Origin: Linepithema humile
Lineage: Eukaryota > Arthropoda > Insecta > Hymenoptera > Formicidae
Assembly: GCF_040581485.1 (NCBI RefSeq)
Contig: NC_090133.1
Location: forward strand, 6,882,001 to 6,946,000
DNA: 64,000 nt
Reading direction: 5' to 3'
Part shown: piece after piece, positions 14,461 to 28,410 of the stretch
How positions within the stretch are numbered: position 1 is the stretch's first letter
Layout of the letters: each line of letters starts with the position of its first letter
Made by a program: the position numbers and the translations under genes
The notes under the pieces: generated by a model
What the model was told of the DNA's origin: nothing
The model's input: the letters and a program-made list of their open reading frames with translations, nothing else
The model's database searches: none

Positions 14461-14693
14461 GATGCCTTCTGCATTCCCGCGTCGGAAAAAAAGCACCCTC
14501 TTTTCCGCCACGCTCGCTCCTACCTCGCTATTGTAAATCGTTGGTTGTGAATATGTTCGGTGCTGTGTTCGACATAAATGTAGCGAGACGTTCGTTCGTA
14601 TTTCGTAGAAAAAAAATGATTTCATGCACATATCGATATGCAATAGTTCTGCGAAATTGCGCAATTCGGTGCCTTTGTTTTTTTTCGCTCCGT

Positions 14694-14700
14694 TTCTCTC

Positions 14701-14731
<31 letters not shown>

Positions 14732-14740
14732 CCCCCTCTC
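14694..14740. repeat. (TC)n microsatellite
   Basis: TC units broken by CC, complementary to the AG tract at 14,430-14,460. The two could form a large hairpin in the intervening DNA. Confidence 0.9.
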
Positions 14741-17700
14741 GAGCCAATAACGAAATTGCTATTGGTCATACATTACATCGATCGTATCGCGATAGATTAA
14801 TGTGTACACACGCGGGACGATGTGTAAATTGTTTAGTCTCCGAGCAAACGCGCCGGACTATCTGGAGACACTCAGACGCAATATCGGTGCCGTCAATTTG
14901 TTTTGCATCTCGGCAATCCACACTTATTTTATCGCCATTGGTACATGTTATATATACTCGAGATACAAAAATGACGAGGGGAGGGGGCTCTGTTTCCCGT
15001 GACAGATTTCATCACGTCGAAAAGAAATACATTCGGGCCTTGCCCGTCACATCGCGTCCGTGCGCCGCGCTCCGTGTGTATTTATCGTGGACGAGATATG
15101 AGAGTGCCGAGCGTGTCGATCTATTTACCGATTCGTATATTTGCGTCGGACTTAAGTCGCGAACTCACTCACAGAGCTGATAAGAGGCTGATATGAATGC
15201 GCGACGATAATGTAAGCACGATAACAGCACGCGCAATTTCTCGCAACGCACGGCTTGACTCGAGGACTCGTTGTTTAACCCGAAATCGCTCTGTACATCG
15301 CGTGCATGTTTACCAATAGAAGGTCTGTTCTGCATACAGCTGCATCTCTCTCTCTCTCTCTTTGTACCCAAAATGGAATATAAATACAATTAAGCGATAC
15401 ACATATCTACACACAAATTAACCGCGAGAAAGGAAAAATAAAAACTGAAAAGAGAAAATACAGAAAGCGCAGCTGCGAAGAACAGACTTAATAATGCGCG
15501 CAATTTTTATTCTTACCTACCTGCGTAAACATGAGTGACGCACGATGAACGGATGATCCCCTCGGACCTTAGCAGGAGAGCGGTCTGAATTCGCATTCTT
15601 CTTTCCTCGTTTCTCATCCCGTTCTCCCTCGTTGTCGAGACTTCGGTCTCCGAAACTGACCTCTGCTTGCCCGCGGCCACTCGAGTCCTCTTTGTAACAA
15701 ACAGGGTAACAGGATATAAGTACTCCGAATCCCTCCGTTCCTAGCCCATGTTCTCCCCCCGATTGTTCCGTCTCTTTCTCTCAAAAAGAGAAGGAACGAA
15801 ACAATGTTTTTCTCTTTCTCTCTCTCTTTCTCTCTCTCTCTCGCGCGCGCGCTCGTTCTCTTTCTTCCTCTCTCGATCTCGCGTAAGCTCGTGCGCGCTT
15901 TTTTCTTTTGCTCCCTTTTGCCCGTTTCCTTTTGAGCCGTGCTCTCTTTCCTCGTCGGGTCGGGATCGGCTTCCACCAGCTCGTCGAGCGATTTATTACC
16001 CGACCGCCCTACCACAAACACACAGGACTGTTTAGCCCCGTTTTCTATCTCGTAAAGGGTAGGTTGGGGGATCGGCGGAACAAGAAGAGACGGAAAAAGA
16101 TGGGGGGCAGGAAGAGGGGGAGAACGCGAGAAAGGCGAAGCCCGGTTACGGCAGGCGAGGAAAGTGGATCGTGGTCGTGTACACGCGGCCGCAAAAGTGC
16201 CGACGAGCCGGTTTTTATATATATCGTTCCGAGAGAAACGCCGAAACACCCCTGAAAAATTTATACGCTCTTTAATTAATCGTTATTAACGTTTCCGCGC
16301 GCACCCGCTGCGCTCGCGCAGCACGTTCGAACATGCGCTATATCGTAACTTTTTTTTTTTTTTCTTTTAATTAGTCAGTACAGATACACCGATGATATCC
16401 GACGAATTAAAATAATTTTATAATCAACGACGCCGTTAGCGCGGGGTTAACGACCCCTCAGCGCATTAATGCCGCGCGATTTCATTCGACCGCGCCGGAG
16501 TGTGAGAGGCGATAAAATTTTTAATAGCGATATAATTGTACATGTGAGAGCCTCCGATTTATCTCCGATAGAAGAGAGGAAGGGAGGAAGCGTGACAGAG
16601 AGAAAAAGAGAAAAAATGAACGGATTACGCGAGGTTTGCGCGATTTAATCGCGCTTCTGTCTCGCGCGACGATAATTTACGGCGTATCGCGAAGAAGAGA
16701 GGCGATGCCTCTCGTCGATCGCTCGCGATCGATAACCGGCTCTCGTCGATCGAAGCGTTTACGGCGAACGGAATCGTCGTCGGGACATCCCGGGCGTGCG
16801 ATAAAGGCGCGATCGGCGTAGCAGGCGCATCGAGACGCGCCGGATTAAAACGCTGAGCGTGAATGGAGACGTTTTTCTGTAATGGAAGGCAGACCAGGCC
16901 CGTAAAGGGGGAATTCAAGCGCGACCACGGCGATCGAGCACCTGCCTGCAGCACGAGAGGGTCCCCACAAAGGGAGACAGGCCTCTGCCTGCCTGGAACT
17001 CGTGAAAATAATTCCTACCTTTCAAGGCGCGTATGCGCGCGCGAGTTATAAACCGGGAGTTACGTGCCCCGCGTGTCTCGCTTAACGCGACGGTGCTCTT
17101 CTCTTTCTCTCGCGCTGGCTTAAACGGGATCAAGCAGGTGTCTCTATTGTGAAAACGTATCTGCGGATTCTCTCGCTTCTCTCACAAACGCACGCGGTCG
17201 TCCCTCGATAATCTCTCCTTTGGATAATTTATTAGACGAAGGGCGCGCGACGATAACGTCGCCACGCACTTCAAAGGAGACTCTTCAAAGGGGCGTATAA
17301 TTTATGTATTCATCGGACTTTTCTGATGAATTTGCTGCGCAAAACGCGAAATAATAACGTCTATTTTTCGAAGAAGCCGCACTCAATTTTGGAGTAGCGC
17401 CTAAACGTTTCATCCGCGCGCGCGCGCGCGATGAGCGATGACGTCCCAGCGTAACGAGCCATTTGCGAATTATCGTCCCTCGAGCACCGAAACCGCTCTC
17501 GTAGACTTTTAACATCGACGATGACTGGGCAATTGGTCGGTAATAGCGGACCTTTATTAGACGTCGTTCAAGTACACCTCGCGAGCCCCGCGTCCTTAAA
17601 AATACATATACGGCCGTCGTAATGAGCGCTTGTCCGACTGGCTCGTTTACCACTTCGCCTGTGCATGTATTATCGATCGCGTCGATTTAATATATACGTG

Positions 17701-20700
17701 ATATCGGTGTATTAATTTCTAAAGCGTCAACTGGCGCGCGATAACCGTGCTCAGTGTTCTCGTCGACGGTAAATAACCGTTACAGTAAACATGGCAAATT
17801 TTTACCGCACATATGTAATAAACAATCTAAACATCGTAAAACATGCATTCGACGTACACATCAAGGTGGCAATGTTGCCTAACACATCATGCAGCGGTCA
17901 TATTTCCCGGCGTATTGTTTCGTCCGATAGTCTCTCCGATTGGCGGACGGAAAAAAAATATTTTGCAACATTTTTTTAACATATTCGCGCGGGGCGATAA
18001 GAGTAAACAGTGCGTCATCGATCGTTCCACATTTCGTTTCGCGATGACTTACGCAACAGCGCGCGTTATCGGCGACGCGCGTGCAAAACGATTATTATTA
18101 TACACGGCGGTACCTAAACGACGCGAAAATTTCGCGCAAGCCGAGTACGACGGCCTAATCTAGCGAGTAAATAGCGTCTGTTCCCGTTGCGCGCGCGCGC
18201 GCGGGGAGAAGAGGGAGCGTGATTCAAAGCCCGGCGTGACATAAATATTTGCCGACGGTAATACTTCATTCCCGCCTCCGGTTACCGGGGTCCCCGCGCA
18301 TGCCGTCGTCGTACTTACACGCATGCGGGACACGTAGTAGTTATAAACATCGTCTATGCCTGCAGGTGACTGTAACAGCACGAGATAATCAATCCCCGAG
18401 TGCCTGAACTCTCCAGCCTATCTCTCTCTCTCTCTTTCTCCTCGCCCCTCCGTCCCGCCGCGTCCCGCGGGCGCGCAAATATCTCGTGCATTAATGAGTC
18501 ATTATCGCCGTACCGTTATGGCATTCGTGCGTGCTCACGGGCAATGCATTACGAACCCGGGGAAATCTTTTCATCACCGTGCCGGGGGTTCGCCGCGCCG
18601 GGGGTTAATCCGGATAAAGATGGATAAGAACGTAAGGAGAGTGAAGGCACGAGGAGCGAAGGGGAAACGCTGGAAGCTAAATCCGCGGATGAATTCTACA
18701 TTTAGACGAGTAAAAAGGTCGAAATTCGTTGCAGTTGCCGCGCATAACGAGACGCGGCAAACTAGAGACACAGAAATATTTAATGAAGTATCGATAGGTA
18801 TATATTTTTGCTCGTTCATTATATCGTATTACATAAACGTTGCCGTGTACTCTTTTTTAAAACTGTTGCAAATTTTGCGATATAATATTTATCTATTTAT
18901 TATTCGTGATGTACATTGCGAATAATTACGAAGTAATCAAAGCGTTCTGATTTTTCGCGAAAATGCCTATCGGTGAAACTAGTGGGCGTTGCATACGCGA
19001 TGTCGGGCATCCATCAGAGAGAGAGAAAAACAGTCGTTTTCACGTTTCGGTATCGCGATACTCAAGTACACCGCGAGGGGGATTGTTTGTTTTTAATTTG
19101 TTTCGCAAATACGTTTGGCGCGCGACAAAATTTAATGAATACTCCAAAGCGTTTGCCGCTTGCAATTTTGTGTCACATCGTATCGAGTCGCGCGCAATTT
19201 AATAACTCCCCGGGCTAATCGCGCCGAACGCACACTGGAGGGAAGAAGGAGGGGAGGGGGAGAGAACGAAAAAGTACGAGAGAGAGAGAGAGGGATTGGG
19301 AAAACGAATCGAATGTATTTTGGTCCGTGAAAAAAAAATTGAATTTCGCTCGCGTTTTATACGGGATGCGTTTCAATAACAAATACAATCGACGTGGAGC
19401 ATAACGTTGCGGCGACCGTTGCGCAAAACACAAAAGATACGCAGCGGCGGAAAAGCAATTATCAGCGATCATTGCTTCCTATTCTGCTGTTGTTTCCGTG
19501 TAATTCCCGTGATAGAAACAAGAATTGCCGTGCGCGATATTGGCCAAAGATTTCGTGAGAATCAGCGATCTCTCGTCCCACTTCTCGAAACCCAGCTTAT
19601 CGACGTCGCGTTTCAACGTCACGGCGCAATGGCATTGTCACTTTTGAGGGACTCTTAACATCTTTTCGAGAACGAAAGGCCACTCCGCGCGCCTGCTGCA
19701 GCAGATAGGCAGCCGACTCGGCCGAGTCGAGAGCGCTCGTATGCTCGCTCGCGCGGGAAAAATTCATTTGCGGCTCTTTCTCTCCCCCTCGTCTATCTCG
19801 AGGTCGAGGCTCCTCTCGACTTCTCGAGTCTCGAACACGTCGATTTCGTTGAAGCCGGGTCGGACAATGCGCAGCGTGAGTTTCATCAGAGAGCGATCTC
19901 TTTATTGTAGCAAAGTGTATCAATGTTAGTATGCGTCACGCAGAGAAAAGAAATATTTTATTCCGGCAACAAAATAACAGATTATCCACACGATATCCAT
20001 ACATTTGGCAATATATTTTTTAATCCCGTCAGATTCCGAAAGAAATAAATAAAACCGCACTTTTACGCTTCCATCGATTTCAGCGTGCGTTTCAATTAGA
20101 ATCACGATAACGGGGAAAAGCGATCCGGCACTTTCTAATTTCTTGAATTAACGCGTGGAAGTCGCGTCGGGTGAGAGGTACGAGGGGAGGAAGATATCTA
20201 ACCGAGCGAAACTTCTCCACCCCTCTGTCGAGGAGCGAAATCAACCCCCGCGTCTTTTTCGCGTCCCTTCTTCCTCTCTTCCACCGCACATTCATTCTCT
20301 CTTTCTCTCTTATCCACTACTTGCTCCCCTACATCGTCGATCCGGTTTCTCGACACCTCATCCCTCCATGCCGCCCGACGTGACTGGAGGTATCAATCTC
20401 ACCCCCGTTCTCGACCCCTGGAAACGCCGTGTTGCCACTTCATTACCTCGTGCACCATAGTGCCGATGTACGGGTTTTGAGGGTGGCTGGAGTACAGTCC
20501 GCGTGGAAAATAAATCTCGCGCGCCGAGGATGGCGAAGCGGAATTCGTGGTGCAAAAGCGAAACTAGGGAAAAAATTTGCGTAAACAGAAAAAAGGAATT
20601 TTCCCATTTTGCAGGAAATTTTTTCCCCCGCAACTCAAAGAATTTCCGCTAATTATTATCAGTGCAAATATCTGCAAATAACGCGGCGATTACAAAGTGC

Positions 20701-21160
20701 GCTTCGGAATTTGGCAAAACGCCCGTCCGTGTGCGATATTTAAACGATTGTATGATTTTAAATCGCCGCAATCAGTCAATACGCGCGTGTGCATGAGAAC
20801 GATAAACGCAATAATATCTATCGCTAGAACGAACGATAAATGCCGACTCGCGTAAAAAAAATATCCGCGAATACCGCGAGCATAAATGCGATGTACGCGC
20901 GTACGCATCGATTTCGCTAAATCGTTCGAGAGAAAGCGTTTTCCAAGATTGTGCCGCACGTGTTTACACGATGTATCGGAAGAACAAAAACAAACATGTA
21001 GAAAAATGCGATATCATTAGTCGTCTGTCCAATTTGTTGACGACCAACTGTATTATATCCGAGAAGCGAGGAGGGAAATTAATGAGATGACGAAGCAGAT
21101 CGGGAGTATGAAAAAAAAACTTCCTTCTTGCCTGTCGCGCGCGTTTCCCCCCTTTGGTTG

Positions 21161-21241
21161 CCAATCGTCGGCCAATTTGTCGCGCGGCAACCATTTCCGG
21201 CCTGTCGGAGGGCCACCGTACATGAGCCTGCCCTCGATTGG
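21161..21241. promoter_or_regulatory. CCAAT-box cluster
   Basis: CCAAT boxes lie at 21,161-21,165 and 21,172-21,176 (11 bp apart), with an inverted one at 21,237-21,241, in CpG-rich DNA. The AGTCCACGTGGACT palindrome is absent. A weak promoter candidate. Confidence 0.2.
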
Positions 21242-22598
21242 TTGGATACATATCTGCGGTCAGGCAAAAGGACGGTTGATGGGGGGTGACGGTTCGGCGG
21301 CAGAGGGTAGGCGCAATAAAATTCACGATTGCAAGAGGGCAGGGGCGGGCGGGGGCGCGATGCGCGCGTACGCTACGTGATCGAACGAGCGCACCGCGTT
21401 TTCGAGATATCGCGCCCGATGTTTATATTTGATATTAATCTCGTCGATGTTTGCGGACCGCGTCGTTCGTTACATTATTTTAATTAATTATTTTAATGAA
21501 TACAAACGTAACCGGACACGCGCCTGCGTATACTTTCGAATGCGTTTTATGAGCTAATATTACGCGCGGCCGAGCACGGCACCGCCCGTCCCGTTAATGG
21601 GCGTTGAAGCAATTTGTACGTATCGACGTCTCGATCGTGATTGCGCTTACAGCGTTCATTTCGAAATTGCTCTTCCAAAATTTCTCTCACGGGGGAATTC
21701 CTCCAAGAGTCGCGCGGCTCGCTACAGAGGAACCGTGATGAGTCGCGGCGAGGAGAAAAGGGGGTAACGCTGTTACGAGAGTGGCAAAGTATACAAAATA
21801 GAAAGTGAATCCTCTCACACCCTTTGCGCCGTGATTCTCCGAGGGGATTCTCCCCTTCGAAAATCGAGCGCGGCGAGTTCTCATATCCATTACCTCCTCG
21901 GCGCCCCGTAGCTTGTGCATTCACGAACATGTGGCCCCCGGCGACCCCTCCTTTCACGATACACGCATCCCTCGTTGCTTTGTTCGTCGTCGGGGCTGCT
22001 TTCGGGCTGGTCTGGCAATCGCGTCAAATCGTATATGCGGGTCGACCCGTGTTTTCTTAATTCGACGACGTCATCGAGGGGTGTGCGCGCGCGACCCGAC
22101 CTATCTCAAATCCGTCCCTTTATCGGGATCGAACCTTTCGCTTTGTGGAATAGATATCTCTCAGAATTCGTCCGCTCATTCGTTCACACACGTATACGTG
22201 TTTGTGTGTGTTGGACTCCAGGGTCGAGGACGGTAGTCGAGGTGGCAGTCGAGAGGCGCGACCGTCGCGCGGAGTAGGTTTAGGGGGATGAGCCTGATGA
22301 GGCTGTTGATACAATCACGAGGGTGCGGCGGAGTGGGGCTCCGGGTCCGACGAGGACGAGGAAGAGTAGGCGAGTGGCAGCGGAGAGGAGAGACGGCCGG
22401 GGACCATGGTGGCCTATTAACAACCCTTGCCAACATCCGGCAAGCCGACATTACTCCCAACTAACCCCCTCGAGCGCGGTGCTAACTGTGTGTATGTTCA
22501 ACACGCGATCCCCGTGTTAGCCCCCTACTACCCGACCATCCAGCAGGCCGGCGTCGACGGCGTCGGCGTCGCGCCGCTCCGCTCCGCGCACGGAATTC

Positions 22599-22600
<2 letters not shown>

Positions 22601-22640
<40 letters not shown>
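22601..22640. repeat. Pure (TC)20 microsatellite
   Basis: Forty bases of uninterrupted TC, the longest pure dinucleotide run in the window. It resembles GAGA-factor-type binding DNA on the reverse strand. Confidence 0.95.
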
Positions 22641-22642
<2 letters not shown>

Positions 22643-25140
22643 CCCCTTTATCCGCCCCGTGATCTCCGTTGGCCGCAGCGCACCCGATAGAACTCGAACA
22701 TGCTGTCACAGAGGCGTTGAGCACCTGTTTCCTCGAAATTGACACGTTGCCATCCCTGGCGACACGCCCGCTATCGACCTCTGTGTCAATCGAGCGAATC
22801 TCGCGATCGTCCGCTCTCGCCGGAACACTATCGTGTTCTCGTCGGCTTAGTGTGTCTACACACATAACGTTTTTTTTCTCCCCCCCGCAGCTTTATTCGA
22901 ACGAATTATGTTTGCGGAAAAAGAGCGCGGCCACGTTGATTCAACTCCCTCCGCCACAACTCATCTCGACGCGCCGTGTAATCGCTTCGATCGCCAATCG
23001 AGTTCATCGAAGAGAAATCGTGTACTCGCGGTCTTTCGCGCTCCAGCACTCGCTGCTGCTGCAGGGAGGGAGAGTTTGGCAAGTTGGGAAAACATCCGCC
23101 GCGGTTTAACGATCGTGTTGAGGTCAGTCGATAAAAATAAAGCGAGTCACTCGCTGGCTCGCTCGTTCGCTCGCGCTAAAATTAACGACGTGCGGACGTG
23201 GAATATGGCTATGAAACTTTTACAGGGGTGTAAACCTGGATATTCGTGCTCGCTCAGCCCGCGAGCATGCGGGAACGAGAGAGGTGTAGGTGGCGGATCG
23301 CGGAGTCGCGACTGCTATCGCGAAATTACTGCTCGACTTTATTGCGAAGCGAAACGACGCGAAAACAAGAGTTTGAAATATCGCAGATGGTCGTTGCCGC
23401 TTAAGCTGTACGTGAAATAGATTAACAAATTTATTTCAAATTAAATGTTTAAGAAATTAAGAAAATCTGCTTTCCCCAGATTTCCTCGTTGAATCTCGTC
23501 TCTCTACTTAACTCGATACACACGTCGAATGTGTTATTCGAGTGCAGTGAATCTCGACTAGCCCAATCATCGTCGCCGACGCGTTTCCGTCTCTTCGTCG
23601 CCCACGCGCGACGCCGCGCTCACTGTCACGCTCCGGCAATTCGCACGCTCGTATTCCGCTTGTGTATTGAACGCGCCTCCGAGCGCGGACTCTGCCGTGT
23701 GTCGGCCCGCGTCGGCGTTGCGTATATACACCGGGCCGAATTTGCATGACACGCACGCGGATGCGAAGCGAAGCGAACGGCGTCGCTGATTGAGAATTAA
23801 CATAACTGCAACAATTATTGGGCAAATTGGTATAACTCGTTTGCGTCCGGGCATATGCATGCGTGCGCGAACATATGCGATTTGCGAAGAACGCTCGCTA
23901 CGGGAAGTTTCAAAACCGATCTTCTCACAATCATATGCGTTATCATATATTTTCAATCTTTGTTTTGACACATTATTGCAACCACGTCCAATTAAATTCT
24001 GAATAATTTACTGAAATTTGCTTAACCGGAAAGAAAACTGATATAATTTAATCTATCGGATTGAAAGATATCTGTCGTTCGCGTCACAGAGCGTGGCTTT
24101 TGACACGCGAGCTCGCAGCGTCGCGGAAATGGAACATCATTGACGCACAGCCCGAGGGAGCGTTATCGGCGAAAGGGCGTCGCGATACGCGCCCACCGCC
24201 CCCTCGTCATCGTGGGCGAGACGACGCGGTCGAGGGGGCGAGATAAGGATAAGTTATCCCCTCGCGCAACCCTCGCAACGCAGGCGGCAACACCGTTTTC
24301 CAAGATTATCATCGCGAAGAATTCTCGCGTGGGCGGCGGATATAACAGATTTTTACGCGCGCGTGCGCTCGCGCCCGCACACAAGCGTTCCGGCCGAACG
24401 ACCTCGAAGGCGGGCTGTGTGCTACAACTCTCGATACCGACGTAACGAAGTAAAATAAATCGCGGTTCGACGGCAATAAAAACCAACGAGTCCCGCGATC
24501 CGTGCGTCCCTTTCGATCCCGAGCGGAGCGTGATTTACCGCGGCGGAAGGAAGGAAAAGGGCGGGCAGGGTCGACGCGTAGTCGTCACCCCATTGTCGAA
24601 CGGGCGGCGACGGGAACGAGCGTCTGAATTTCAAGAAGGGGAGGCGAAAATGATTCCGGCCAGTTGAGAGGGGAAACGCGGGGTTGAGATTCCGACTTCA
24701 GGGCGGAGGGGCTCGAGTTAAGCAGGAGTCTTCTGAAAACTTAATTACCTGTGTGTAGGCCCTATAAATTAATTTCTCTTGATTTTCTTGCCGACCCTTT
24801 CCACCCCCTGCGCCCCGACCCACCGCTCGCCCTTTTCTCCCCCTCGAGCTGTTGCCGAGCGCGTAATTCCGCCACCATTATTCCCGGCACGTCTTCGGTC
24901 GCCCCCGCTTGTTTCTCCCGGCAGCTATATTTTCCACTCTCGATCGCTAAAGGCGCGCGGCTTTGTTCCTCATTTACTTTTTATTACCGCGGCGACTCTC
25001 CGGCAGCCTGACGCTTCTTTTTTTAGCAGCACCCCCTTGTCCCTCGCCCTCGGCAACGTTTGCTCTCATTTACGCGATTTCTTTCAAGCACCTAACTTTT
25101 TATCCTTGTCGATATATTTTTACGGCTTCTCTCATTGTCT

Positions 25141-25199
25141 CTTTCTATCTCTTTCTGTCTGTCTGTCTGTCTCTCTTTCTCTCTCTCTCTCTCTCTTTC
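25141..25199. repeat. (CTGT)n/(CT)n compound microsatellite
   Basis: CTGT units followed by CT and TTCT units. Confidence 0.9.
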
Positions 25200-26641
25200 G
25201 GACAAATAAGTACACGAATTCTCGCTCGAGAAGCCCTCCTTGAACGCCGAATAATAATCACTAATTCGATCAAAGCCACTTCGCCGTACAGCTACTCCTA
25301 ATGTCGGTTGATAACGCGGATGGGGAACGAAGCGAGGAGGAACGAGAGGGTCAAAGTGTGCGCGGGAACACCACCGAGGGGTTAAATACGAAAACAAGCG
25401 TATCCAGCCGCAAGTACCCTCCAGTACGCGTCATCGCTAATACCCGGCTCTGTGTCATGTCGCGGACGGTGGGTGTCGGATGTGTGCGTCGGTGTATATG
25501 TGTGTGACGTTAGCGGAGGGAAGTGAGAGAGCGTCGGCGTCGCGGCGGCGTCGGCGGCGGCGGCGAACGTGTGCTCGTCGTGGTGCCGTATTACGGTCCT
25601 ATCTCTCCGTCTCGTTCCCGCGTAGCCCGCGCCGAAACTTTCAGTAATTACTGTAATTGGTCCAATTAACAGACTCGCTCGAGCGGCCCCTCTGGCTCCG
25701 ACGAGCCCTCTCTTCCCCTTTCGTCCCCTTTCGAAACTCCACCGTCGCTCTTTTCACTCACTCTCTCCGCCTCGCTCTCTCTCTCTCTTTCTCTCTCGGT
25801 TTACTTCTCACTCCCCCTTTCTCTCTCTCTCGTTCTCGCTCGCTCTCGTTCGCTCTGTAACGATGCACATTCACGTCAACGCGCCCCAACACCAACCGAG
25901 ATCAACTCGCTAGCTGGCCAAACTCGCACTGGCGATATGGCTGAAGGCAACCGTCCTACGTTACTGCGATACATCCGTGTACGTGTGCGGTTATGTAAGT
26001 GTATATCCACTTCATCCTCCGCTTCCTCCGCCTCCTACTTTGATTCCTCTAACTCTCGGCACTCCGCGCGCGAGCACTGCACCCCGAGTGCTCGTAATCC
26101 AAAAGCAATGTTACGCGCGCACCCGAGATGCACGATGTATCAGAGTTTCCGCGGCGGAAGTAACGCCCAAGTTCCGATGGGAGGGGGTCGAGACTGAGGT
26201 TGGAGATTATTCGAGTGCGCGCAGTGGCGTCACGGGAACGAATCCGATTAACTAATTATTGTGCACACGAGGCGACGCGCGAGTTTATCAGCGCGCTGCT
26301 ACAATTATCTTTTTCCACCGTGCGCGCGACGCCGGGAGATTGGCACACCGCGCGAATTCACGGTGATTCGGGATTAACGGGTAGAATCGCCCGAGGAGGA
26401 GAGGGCGGCGCGGAAGAGTCATTGATTTATATAAGCGATTACGTTATTTGTATTAACGATTCACGCGTTCTCCATTATTTCTATCGGGAATATTATATTT
26501 CACGTATTGGACAATTTTGCGCGAACGGCGCGCAAACCGGCGCATTACGTCCATCGGTGTTATTGCTACCGACCGATGTTAAATAACAATGAACACGTAC
26601 GCCGCGTATCCGTTCGCGCGACATTATTTAACGGGCTGTTG

Positions 26642-26691
26642 GCGGACGGACGGACGGACGGACGGACGGACGGGCGGGCGGGCGGACGGAT
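26642..26691. repeat. (GGAC)n/(GGGC)n tetranucleotide repeat
   Basis: About seven GGAC units followed by GGGC units and then GGAC again. Confidence 0.9.
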
Positions 26692-28402
26692 GAACGCCGA
26701 TCGTATTTTACGCGCTCCTTATTGATACGATAAATATTAACGCGATACATCTGCACAATCCCAAATTAACATATTTGTTTGCCGAGGGTGATGACAGGAT
26801 CGAATTTATCCCGAATCGAATCCGTGCTCTTTTCAAAAAGAATTTTTCCGATAATTATTTATTATTTATTGTCAACGGTCTACCCTGCAGAGTCAAAAAT
26901 TCAAACTTGTTCTCTCACGTAATTATTTGTCCCTCAAATTTACCTCACATTGTATCGAGAATCTATACACGATATGCTCTACATATATTCGGCGCTTGAC
27001 GGCAGCGTTTCATCGCATTAAACAGCACTCCCCGTTATCTCGCCGAGCCTTCTCCCTTTCGTAATTTGCGAAAGGCAGCCTATAGTCGCGTCGCAGCATC
27101 CTGCAACTGGCGGAAAGAGTCGGAGCTAGACAAGCCTCGCGGTGCAAGTGGATGGGGTCTCGCGTTGCCATTAACACCTCTGCCGAGTCGCGCCACGTCG
27201 TACTTCGCAGTGTACTTCAAACAAATTAAGCGCGCCCGTAATTACGTTACGGCTGCGCGACCTTCTCTCTACGCCACGGCGGTGGAGTGGGTAGTCTCTT
27301 TTGAGTTTCCGGCAAACGCGCGCGCACCCCATCCCTCGATATGACTGCGACGATAAACAAGACGACCCGGCGCTGACGGCGCAGTCTACCCCTGGATCGC
27401 GAGCAGACCTTTGAATCTTCCGCGATCTAATAACGGATATTCCGCGCGCCACGAAAGAGAGAAAGAGAGAGAGAGAGAAAGGAGGACAGACGATATAACG
27501 TGCGGTTCTTAACTTTGCTCGTTTCCAACTCCGACGCTTCCGCTACCGCGCGACATCAAAATTCACTCCTCTGCGACGCTTCTCTTTTTTAGAAATCTTT
27601 CGCTTTGTCGGTACCTCGAATATACAATATAATATTTTACTTCATAAAACTTATTTCCACGATCGAAATTTAAATTCCAAAATATTTCACAGACGGGTAT
27701 CATTGCTTTTTGAGAGAACATCTTATTTTGAGATTTCGCGTGGTGCGCGCGCGATGGAATTGGACGGCGGGCGTTTAGGAAAATGAATGAGTGAGCGCAG
27801 TAACGCATGTAGCTGCAGGCGGCGAACATTGGTCAAGCTGTAATTGATTAGCATCGGCATCGGTAACGCGAGCGATAATGTTTTACGAAACACAAAACCG
27901 CCGCGTATCGACGCGACGTTTACGGGGGTATATCGCGGATCGTTATCGCGCGCGCGGAGCGGAGTTATCGCCATAAACACCGATACGTACACACCGACCA
28001 CACGCGGCCCGGCACTGTGTATCGGTTTCGCACGCTCTACGCCACTACTCTCCGGCGCGATATATAGCGATCGGTTTATACGAGCCCGAGCTATATGATG
28101 ATGGCGAGCGCGCACCACCGGTTAGCCGGCTAGGGCGACGGTACGTAAAATCGTAGCCGACAGGATGGTGCGAGTGAACGACGACGACAGCTTTACAGCC
28201 CCGCTCTCGTACGCGAATAATTTCCGTCGTTGATCGCTCGCCTTGCCCGGTCGTAAAACTCGCGCGCGCGCGCGCGCACGGCTGCGTACCGTGCCACCGG
28301 TGCTCGCCGATCCCGTCAATGCAGCAAAATTACGGCAGCCCGTGCGACGTGACGTTCGCGCGCGCGGTCGTTACGCTATCCGGACGCCGGGACGCCGCGC
28401 CG

Positions 28403-28410
28403 TGACGTCA
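28403..28410. promoter_or_regulatory. Full cAMP-response-element palindrome TGACGTCA
   Basis: A perfect 8-bp CRE (CREB/ATF consensus) lies in a CpG-rich stretch. A single 8-mer is expected about once per 64 kb by chance, so the site is only suggestive. Confidence 0.2.

Noticed and set aside
15614..16249. 211-codon minus-strand frame
   Set aside because: Arg/Glu/Lys-rich text from a TC microsatellite read in reverse. The plus strand is open too.
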